Assembly (NCBI GenBank): GCA_023416895.1
Contig: JAEZGQ010000205.1
Location: 1 to 5,127, forward strand
DNA from: Bacillota bacterium
Lineage (GTDB): Bacteria > Bacillota > Clostridia > Christensenellales > CAG-138
Direction of reading: 5' to 3'
DNA length: 5,127 bases
Part shown: one piece after another, positions 1-4,113 of the stretch
Numbering within the stretch: position 1 is the first letter of the stretch
Layout: the number at the start of each line of letters is the position of its first letter
Notes under the pieces: model-generated
The model's database searches: none
Seen by the model: only the letters and a program-made list of their open reading frames with translations
Told to the model about the DNA's origin: nothing
Position numbers and translations under genes: made by a program

Positions 1-1754
1 GCCACGCCCGAAAGCACCGCCCACGCGTTGCTTTCAAGGTGCACCTTGCCCTCCGTATCGGTATGGGTGCCTATTTTACGACCGTCCGCCGTGATGCCGC
101 GGATGTACCACTTGCCGTCCCAAAGCACGGTTTCACACGTTTCTCTTACGCGCTCCGCCATAGCCGCATAGTGCTTTTCATCGGCCTCGTTGCCCAAGAA
201 GTGTGCAAGTTCCACAAAGGCTTTGAGCGCCCAGTGGTGCAAAAAGCTCACCATTGCGCTTTCGCCGCCACCGAGGTTCAAGCAGTCGTTCCAATCCGCC
301 CGCAAACCCTTGCAGATGCCGTTTTTTCCCACCTGCGCGGCGGAAAAATTGAGGATGCGCTTCATGTGGCCATAAACATCGTCCACGCCCGTATCCGCAT
401 ACGAAACAGGCATATGCAAGAAGCCGAAGTCGCCCGTTTCCTTCACATAGTTGACGATGGAACTCACAAGCCATAGCGCATCGTCAGCACAGGCGTCCTC
501 AAGCCCGTGGATGATGTCCTTTTTGTCGCGCTTGGGAACGACTGTGGGGGATTTGAAGGATTGCTGCTTCCCCTCATCCTCAAACCACACGGGTTCAAAC
601 AGGTGAAGCCCGTACCCCTGCGAGGTGAGCGCCTTAAGCAGCTGCACGATACGCTCCCTGCATTTTTCGGGGTTGGAGTGGGGTACTGCCATCGCATCCT
701 GTGCGGTATCGCGGTACCCCAAGCCGGTGCGGCCGCCAACCTCAATGAAGGAGGAAAAACGCGAGAACATGACGTTGATCTCGCTCTGATAAAGCGTCCA
801 GGTATTAAGAAGGGTGTCCATTCCCTTGTTCGGCGTGGACGCCTGAAGCTTTTGGCGTTTGTTCTGCCAAAAAGTGGCGAGCTTTTCAAACTGCTCGTCG
901 GCCGCCTTGGCGTTTGCGTATTTTTCACGCATGGCCTTGCCTGCGTCTATACCGCCCTCGCCGAGAAGGTAGATGAGGCGAACTTCTTCGCCCGCACCGA
1001 GCGTAAGCTTTTTTTGCAAACAGCCGCAGTGATTGCCGCCCTTTTCAAAGCTCCCTTCGCATACGCCGCGTTCTACCGCAATAGGGTTCTTTTCCGTGCG
1101 GTAGGGGCCGATGAACGTGTCGCGCAGGCAATCGAAACCATCTGGCGCAAAGTTGGAGGTGAAAAACTGATAGCCGTTTTCCTCATAATAAAGGTCGTGT
1201 TCGATCACGCCGTCCTCATAGCGCGACCCGGCAGCGTAAAGGCTCATTTGGAAATTGCGGTTGTCCATATCGATGTGGTGGAACGAAAACTCGAGGTAGC
1301 AGTAAACGCTGAGTTTACGCGGCTTTGCGGAATTGTTCTTGAGCTTTACATCCCAAAATTCCACGGGATCGTCCGCAGCCACAAAAAGGGCTTGGGAAGC
1401 GGAAACATCGTTGTAATCACACTCATATACACTGTACGAAAGGCCATGGCGGCAGGCGTAACGCGCGCTTTCAAGCGGCCTTCCTACGGGTTGCCACGAA
1501 ATGCTCCAATACTCACCGGTTTCATCGTCGCGAAGGTAAACGTAGTGCCCCGGGAAATCCATGGGCACGCCGTTTGGGCGAAAGCGCGTGATGCGGTGGT
1601 ATTCGGGTGTTTTGTAAAAAAGATAGCCGCCAGCCGTATGGTTGAACACGCCGCACATGTCATTGATGCCGATGTAATTCGTCCATGAAACGGGTAGGTC
1701 CACCCGTTCAATCACATATTCATGCTTTTTCTCGTCGAATCTGCCGTAGCGCAT
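1..1754 (-). CDS. GH94 disaccharide phosphorylase, probably N,N'-diacetylchitobiose phosphorylase (3' part cut by window edge)
   Basis: An uninterrupted frame of 584 codons runs from ATG at 1754 off the left edge; GH94 enzymes are usually about 800 residues, so roughly the last quarter is missing. The N-terminal beta-sandwich starts MRYGRFDEKKHEYVI and contains WTNYIG (24-29), HTAGGYLFY (39-47), FRPNG (58-62), GHYVYLRDD (69-77) and YWSISWQPV (82-90). The helical catalytic barrel carries SFIEVGGRTGLGYRDTAQD (335-353), YGLHLF (381-386), KSPTVVP (401-407) and GLRADWNDCLNLGGGES (483-499). The Asp in DWND (487/490) is the GH94 general-acid region, and phosphate attacks directly. EVGGRTGLGYRDTAQD and LNLGGGES fit chitobiose phosphorylases as I recall them; cellobiose phosphorylases read more like ETGIGRGMGFRDSNQD and LNLN. 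No signal peptide is seen, so the enzyme is cytosolic and would yield GlcNAc 1-phosphate plus GlcNAc. Family is very sure; substrate is inferred and another beta-glucoside is possible. Confidence 0.93.
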   Translation of the reverse strand, partial: MRYGRFDEKKHEYVIERVDLPVSWTNYIGINDMCGVFNHTAGGYLFYKTPEYHRITRFRPNGVPMDFPGHYVYLRDDETGEYWSISWQPVGRPLESARYACRHGLSYSVYECDYNDVSASQALFVAADDPVEFWDVKLKNNSAKPRKLSVYCYLEFSFHHIDMDNRNFQMSLYAAGSRYEDGVIEHDLYYEENGYQFFTSNFAPDGFDCLRDTFIGPYRTEKNPIAVERGVCEGSFEKGGNHCGCLQKKLTLGAGEEVRLIYLLGEGGIDAGKAMREKYANAKAADEQFEKLATFWQNKRQKLQASTPNKGMDTLLNTWTLYQSEINVMFSRFSSFIEVGGRTGLGYRDTAQDAMAVPHSNPEKCRERIVQLLKALTSQGYGLHLFEPVWFEDEGKQQSFKSPTVVPKRDKKDIIHGLEDACADDALWLVSSIVNYVKETGDFGFLHMPVSYADTGVDDVYGHMKRILNFSAAQVGKNGICKGLRADWNDCLNLGGGESAMVSFLHHWALKAFVELAHFLGNEADEKHYAAMAERVRETCETVLWDGKWYIRGITADGRKIGTHTDTEGKVHLESNAWAVLSGV

Positions 1755-1760
1755 AACGTT

Positions 1761-1767
1761 CCGCCTT
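1761..1767 (-). promoter_or_regulatory. Ribosome binding site of the GH94 gene
   Basis: On the minus strand AAGGCGG lies six bases before the ATG at 1754, one mismatch from AAGGAGG. It supports this ATG as the start. The family's typical N-terminus (M-R-Y-G-x-F-D) begins exactly there, which agrees independently. Confidence 0.7.
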
Positions 1768-1794
1768 TTCCTGCAAAGTTAATGAAAGATAAGG

Positions 1795-1825
1795 ATTTAA
1801 GGTGTTAGAATCCCGGGATTGTCAA
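1795..1825 (-). promoter_or_regulatory. Weak candidate promoter for the GH94 gene
   Basis: A perfect TTGACA lies on the minus strand at 1825-1820. The best downstream -10 match is TTAAAT at 1800-1795 (four of six), with a long 19-base spacer, so this is only a candidate. The TTGACA lies across the outer end of the left arm of the inverted repeat at 1821-1943, and the spacer contains the palindrome AATCCCGGGATT. No convincing catabolite-repression (cre) site was seen. Confidence 0.3.
1809..1820. repeat. 12-bp perfect palindrome AATCCCGGGATT
   Basis: The twelve bases are identical to their reverse complement. The site lies 55 bases upstream of the GH94 start, inside the spacer of the candidate promoter, where an operator could sit. 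A homodimeric regulator binding here is only a guess. It also abuts the left end of the inverted-repeat unit, so it might mark an insertion target instead. Confidence 0.45.
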
Positions 1826-1852
1826 GGGGTCGTTTCGCAGTTCGTAATAGCC

Positions 1853-1874
1853 GTATTGTGTTTTATCACAATAC
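1853..1874. repeat. Hairpin, 8-bp perfect stem with 6-base loop
   Basis: GTATTGTG (1853-1860) pairs perfectly with CACAATAC (1867-1874) across the loop TTTTAT. The stem is AT-rich and has no T-run after it, so it is not a terminator. It is an internal arm of the inverted-repeat unit. Confidence 0.6.
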
Positions 1875-1907
1875 TCCCTTACTCACTAGGCTTCCGCCTC
1901 GCTTTAT

Positions 1908-1935
1908 CCGCCATAGGCGGCGCTTCGGCTCCGCC
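1908..1935. repeat. Two mutually exclusive hairpins sharing one GGCGG arm
   Basis: GGCGG at 1916-1920 can pair with CCGCC at 1908-1912 (loop ATA) or with CCGCC at 1931-1935. In the second fold a C/T mismatch is followed by a GC pair stack closed by a TTCG loop (1924-1927), the very stable C(UUCG)G tetraloop if read as plus-strand RNA. The two folds cannot form together. Confidence 0.5.
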
Positions 1936-1955
1936 CCCTTGACTTCCATTCCGGC

Positions 1956-1976
1956 TTTGACGACATGTGCGTCAAA
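1956..1976. repeat. Hairpin, 7-bp perfect stem
   Basis: TTTGACG (1956-1962) pairs with CGTCAAA (1970-1976) across the loop ACATGTG. It lies just outside the right end of the 123-bp unit and continues the run of palindromes. Confidence 0.5.
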
Positions 1977-1991
1977 ACAGATGAAAGCCCT

Positions 1992-2048
1992 AGGCTACAC
2001 GCTTTGCCGCACGGAAATGCGAAGCATTTTAGGCAAAGCGTGTAGCCT
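1992..2048. repeat. Long hairpin with 17-bp perfect stem
   Basis: AGGCTACACGCTTTGCC at 1992-2008 is the exact reverse complement of 2032-2048. The 23-base interior contains a smaller hairpin, AAATGC (2015-2020) with GCATTT (2024-2029) around GAA. A 17-bp perfect match is far beyond chance for one locus. It is directly followed by a terminator stem, so an RNA read in the plus direction would end in two stacked hairpins. It could also be part of an interspersed repeat. Confidence 0.75.
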
Positions 2049-2075
2049 CAAAAAAGTGGCACAGCCACTTTTTTG
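2049..2075. terminator. Bidirectional intrinsic terminator
   Basis: CAAAAAAGTGGC (2049-2060) pairs perfectly over 12 bp with GCCACTTTTTTG (2064-2075) around the loop ACA. The GTGGC/GCCAC core followed by six T in both directions makes it a possible rho-independent terminator on either strand. On the minus strand it could shield the GH94 gene from read-through of the redox operon. On the plus strand it would end any RNA covering the 17-bp hairpin. Confidence 0.75.
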
Positions 2076-2101
2076 ATAAACAAAAGGATTGCATGTATAT
2101 T
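2073..2101 (+). promoter_or_regulatory. Sigma-A-type promoter, TTGATA-17-TATATT
   Basis: TTGATA (2073-2078) and TATATT (2096-2101) each match the consensus at five of six positions with the ideal 17-base spacer. A start near 2108 is expected. The -35 box begins inside the right arm of the terminator at 2049-2075. It faces the small ORF at 2131; no larger plus-strand gene follows. The AT-rich surroundings raise the chance of a fortuitous match. Confidence 0.5.
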
Positions 2102-2130
2102 ATAAATCCTTCCTCGCGGGCGGATAATGG

Positions 2131-2283
2131 ATGAAACTGCGAATAATTGCATTTGGTTGTGAAGCTGAAGCGATTGAAACAGGAAGGCACACTCTTCTGC
2201 CAGTAGCGCTGCCGGTAAAATTTCCCGGGGAATATCCTTCTAAAGCAAACGCCCTGTCCGCGCTTTTCACGAACAGGGCTTAG
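2131..2283 (+). CDS. Candidate 50-residue small protein of unknown function
   Basis: ATG at 2131 opens 50 codons ending at TAG 2281-2283. The protein starts MKLRIIAFGCEAEAIETG and ends ALSALFTNRA. I do not recognise it; it shows no membrane segment, signal peptide or metal-binding pattern, and has a single cysteine. In favour are a consensus-like promoter about 30 bases upstream, GGCGG at 2119-2123 seven bases before the ATG (the same core as the GH94 ribosome site), and a hairpin plus T-run at its end. Against it, 50 open codons can occur by chance, the last codons lie inside the hairpin, and an overlapping out-of-frame ATG at 2127 competes. A small non-coding RNA is the main alternative. 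Confidence 0.25.
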   Translation: MKLRIIAFGCEAEAIETGRHTLLPVALPVKFPGEYPSKANALSALFTNRA

Positions 2284-2294
2284 GGAGCTTTTTT
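2251..2294. terminator. Terminator-like hairpin between the redox operon and the small ORF
   Basis: GCCCTGT (2251-2257) pairs with ACAGGGC (2273-2279) around a 15-base loop. On the plus strand AAAGC (2242-2246) can extend the stem by pairing with GCTTT (2287-2291) across an internal loop, and a run of six T lies at 2289-2294. On the minus strand the stem is followed by GTTTGCTTT, a weaker T-tract, about 55 bases after the CDGSH stop codon. It could end transcripts from either side; the strand of action is not certain. Confidence 0.5.
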
Positions 2295-2302
2295 AAGGCC
2301 GT

Positions 2303-2317
2303 CGGTAACATTGACCG
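2303..2317. repeat. Short imperfect hairpin downstream of the CDGSH gene
   Basis: CGGT (2303-2306) pairs with ACCG (2314-2317). An alternative fold uses GCC (2298-2300) with GGC (2317-2319) plus GGT/ACC. There is no T-run right after it on the minus strand, so it is probably a 3'-end stem or chance rather than a terminator. Confidence 0.2.
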
Positions 2318-2333
2318 GCTGCTTTTACTCTAT

Positions 2334-3014
2334 TTATTTGTCCTTCCAACCGATGGGCACATGCATGGCATCGCACAGCGGCTTTGTGCGCGAACGGCCG
2401 CAGCGGCAAAGCGCGTAGCGCATCCGCGATTCGTAAACATAACCTTCCTCGCCCTCAAGCTCCACGCCTCCCTTTACAAAAAGGCCGCAGCTCACACCCT
2501 CCTCAGGGTCTTGCACCACTTCAATGCAGGGGTCGCAATCAAGCTCATAGGCCTGTCCGTTTTTTTCGGCCGCCACAAGCCTGCCTGTTGGGCATTCCAC
2601 GGCAGCAAGGATGGCCTCCTTTTTCTTTTCCGGGTCGTCCGATGCCATGGTGAGTGACCATGCGGAGCCAGCCTTGCGATGGCAAAACCGGGCGTAGGCA
2701 CAGCGGTTGTCGTCATACAGATCAAGGCCGGGGCCTTCTATTTTGCGCGCGCGCAAAAGGTACGGCGTGCGCGACGCGGTTTCGCTGCTCAAAAAGCCTT
2801 CCACGCGGTGCGTTCCGTCGCAAAACGGGGCGTTTTTTGATTTGCCACAGCGGCATAAAGAATACGACTCCGCCTGAGGGAGGGGCGCACCCTCATCCAG
2901 CTCATACCCGCCGCCGCGCGGCACGATAATCATTTCATACAATGGAATGCCGCCCGTCACACGGTAAGGGCCGTTTTTTACAACGGTGATTTTTGGTTTC
3001 TTATTTTGCTCCAC
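2334..3014 (-). CDS. CDGSH iron-sulfur protein with two CDGSH motifs and a ferredoxin-like mono-cluster segment
   Basis: This 226-residue protein starts at GTG. The N-terminus KITVVKNGPYRVTGGIPL (8-25) is the usual lead-in of bacterial CDGSH proteins, which supports the start. The first motif is CRCGKSKNAPFCDGTH with ligands C54, C56, C65 and H69, the canonical 3-Cys/1-His [2Fe-2S] site of the mitoNEET family. The middle (about 100-165) has C105, C111 and a late C141-P, like the divergent 4Fe-4S mono-cluster (YjdI/Fer4_19) domain often joined to CDGSH. The second motif is CRCGRSRTKPLCDAMH with C203, C205, C214 and H218; all ligands are kept although CDGT is replaced by CDAM. No membrane anchor is seen, so it is cytosolic. 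It is the last gene of the cluster, 14 bases after the flavin reductase. Electron or cluster transfer is the family-level role; the partner is inferred. Confidence 0.92.
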   Translation of the reverse strand: MEQNKKPKITVVKNGPYRVTGGIPLYEMIIVPRGGGYELDEGAPLPQAESYSLCRCGKSKNAPFCDGTHRVEGFLSSETASRTPYLLRARKIEGPGLDLYDDNRCAYARFCHRKAGSAWSLTMASDDPEKKKEAILAAVECPTGRLVAAEKNGQAYELDCDPCIEVVQDPEEGVSCGLFVKGGVELEGEEGYVYESRMRYALCRCGRSRTKPLCDAMHVPIGWKDK

Positions 3015-3025
3015 TCTGTTTGCCG

Positions 3026-3030
3026 TCCTT
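3026..3030 (-). promoter_or_regulatory. Ribosome binding site of the CDGSH gene, overlapping the upstream stop codon
   Basis: AAGGA on the minus strand lies 11 bases before the GTG start and shares bases with the TAA stop (3031-3029) of the flavin reductase. The spacing is long, but the overlap suggests translational coupling. No ATG in frame nearby offers a better start. Confidence 0.5.
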
Positions 3031-4075
3031 ATTTGATAAGCTGATGTAGCATGTTTTCGGAAAAACCGTCGAGCCTTTGCTCCACGCCCTCGCGCCGCAT
3101 GGCGGCACCGGGGTCGTTTGCGGTAATAAGAAGAGAAAAGCGCGGCGGCAAGTAGAAGGTTTTGTTCAAGCAGAGGCTTCCCAAAACCTGCCGCGCCACA
3201 ATGTCGCCGCCGCTGTAACCGGACACCACAACCGCGTACACCGCCTTATCGTAAAGCGTGTTTCTCACAAGAAGCGCCGTAAGGCGGTTGATGAAGGCCG
3301 TGATATTTGCGCCAAGCGCATCGTTGTAGTTGGGGCACAAAAGAAGTAGCGCGTCGCACGCAAGTATCGCGGGAAACACATCTTCAAAAATGGTGCTGCC
3401 GTAAAAGCAGGTATCCATTTGCGCAAAATGCCTGCACATGGTATACGAGCACCCGCGGCAGTCGCGGATGTGACCTTCGCCAAGCGAGATCTCGCGCGTG
3501 TCACAGCGCTTAGAGAGCCTATCCATCAGCGCATAGCCAAGCTGCAAGGTGTTGGAGGTTTCGCGCACGGAGGAATGGAGCGCCAAAATGTTGGGCTTTT
3601 TTTGTTTGGGTGGCGAAAAGGTGAGAAGCCTTGCTACAAGCTCGGCTGCGGCGCGCTCGTAGGCGGCTTGGGTGTCCGTACTGCCGCGCAAAGCAAGTAC
3701 CTCGAAATTGGAAAGGGAGCCTGTTGCCTCCACAAGCGCCTTGCCTAAAAAAAGGCAGCCTGCGTTGTTGGCGGAAAACACAAGCATCCGCGAAAGCTCC
3801 TTGGTGTAAAGCTCGCCTTCGCCGTCCATCAGCACCGCGCCCACACAACCGTCGAGCTCGGTTGTGTTTTTGTTGAGGTACTCTACAAACGCCGCAAATT
3901 CCGCGTCTATGCCATATGCTCCAATGGCGGCAGAAAAAAGCACACGTTTCCCTTTTAAGTCGCTTTGCATCGCGTCGCGCGCGGAAAGAAGGCTGTGCGA
4001 AATGCCCGAAAGCGCTTTTTCGAGCACGCCGTCACGCCGCGCGGATTTGCCGATGGTTACGACCGTAAGCTCCAT
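3029..4075 (-). CDS. Flavodoxin-fold NAD(P)H-dependent FMN reductase with extra N-terminal domain and cysteine cluster
   Basis: This 348-residue protein has two parts. The C-terminal half (about 161-348) is an FMN-reductase/flavodoxin-like domain: NILALHSSVRETSNT (162-176) is the phosphate-binding loop equivalent to GSPRKNSNT, and LLLLCPNYNDALGANITAFINR (243-264) matches the SPIYFGxxxxxLKxFIDR segment of the family. Between them C206-x2-C209-x4-C214-x8-C223 resembles, without matching exactly, the cysteine cluster of iron-sulfur flavoproteins, so a 4Fe-4S cluster or a redox disulfide is possible. The N-terminal half (1-150) also reads as an alpha/beta domain (VLFSAAIGAYGID, LDGCVGAVLMDGEGELYTKEL) but lacks a recognisable FMN loop; it may be a degenerate second flavodoxin domain. 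It follows the dehydrogenase-like gene by 38 bases and has a strong ribosome site. Ordinary FMN reductases are about 180-200 residues, so this one is nearly doubled. Substrate unknown. Confidence 0.85.
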   Translation of the reverse strand: MELTVVTIGKSARRDGVLEKALSGISHSLLSARDAMQSDLKGKRVLFSAAIGAYGIDAEFAAFVEYLNKNTTELDGCVGAVLMDGEGELYTKELSRMLVFSANNAGCLFLGKALVEATGSLSNFEVLALRGSTDTQAAYERAAAELVARLLTFSPPKQKKPNILALHSSVRETSNTLQLGYALMDRLSKRCDTREISLGEGHIRDCRGCSYTMCRHFAQMDTCFYGSTIFEDVFPAILACDALLLLCPNYNDALGANITAFINRLTALLVRNTLYDKAVYAVVVSGYSGGDIVARQVLGSLCLNKTFYLPPRFSLLITANDPGAAMRREGVEQRLDGFSENMLHQLIK

Positions 4076-4079
4076 GGTA

Positions 4080-4084
4080 CCTCC
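4080..4084 (-). promoter_or_regulatory. Ribosome binding site of the flavin reductase gene
   Basis: GGAGG on the minus strand lies four bases before the ATG at 4075 (GGAGGTACCATG). The core is perfect though the spacing is short. It supports the chosen start. Confidence 0.7.
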
Positions 4085-4113
4085 GTTGTGTTAAAGGTTG
4101 AGCCACTGTATCT

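Larger units (their letters stand above)
1821..1943. repeat. 123-bp unit bounded by inverted repeats (palindromic or MITE-like element)
   Basis: The ends are inverted repeats: GTCAAGGGGTCG at 1821-1832 against the reverse complement of 1932-1943, matching at 11 of 12 positions, with the outer nine perfect. Inside are a stem at 1853-1874 and two competing stems at 1908-1935. Both ends read outward as CCCCTTGAC, followed by A or T, so each carries a -35-like TTGAC facing out. No clear target-site duplication was found in the flanks (left ...GGGATT, right TTCCATT...). There is no transposase, so it would be a non-autonomous element or a structured RNA. The base pairing is plain to see; mobility is inferred. 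Confidence 0.55.

Noticed and set aside
39..476. Plus-strand open frame of 145 codons
   Set aside because: This is also an antisense shadow of the GH94 gene, with no family resemblance and no ribosome site supporting it.
507..1688. Long plus-strand open frame of 393 codons
   Set aside because: It is wholly antisense to the GH94 gene, whose protein motifs are unmistakable. Its translation has no recognisable domain; GC-biased codon use on the other strand explains the lack of stops.
1821..2075. CRISPR array
   Set aside because: The repeats here are inverted and of different sequences. There are no regularly spaced direct repeats and no cas genes.
1819..2076. Plus-strand open frame of 85 codons across the palindrome region
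   Set aside because: It simply reads through the inverted repeats and terminator stem. The base order is explained by hairpins rather than codons, and there is no ribosome site. Similar frames are likely wherever the repeat occurs.
2221..2232. Second TCCCGGG-containing near palindrome (TTTCCCGGGGAA), possibly a twin of the site at 1809-1820
   Set aside because: Only the SmaI-like core is shared and the flanks differ. It also lies within the candidate small ORF, so it is not evidence for a common operator.
1755..2333. tRNA, rRNA or known riboswitch in the gene-poor stretch
   Set aside because: I found no cloverleaf with a T-loop GTTCRANNC motif and no recognisable riboswitch core. The stems seen do not match a family that I know.
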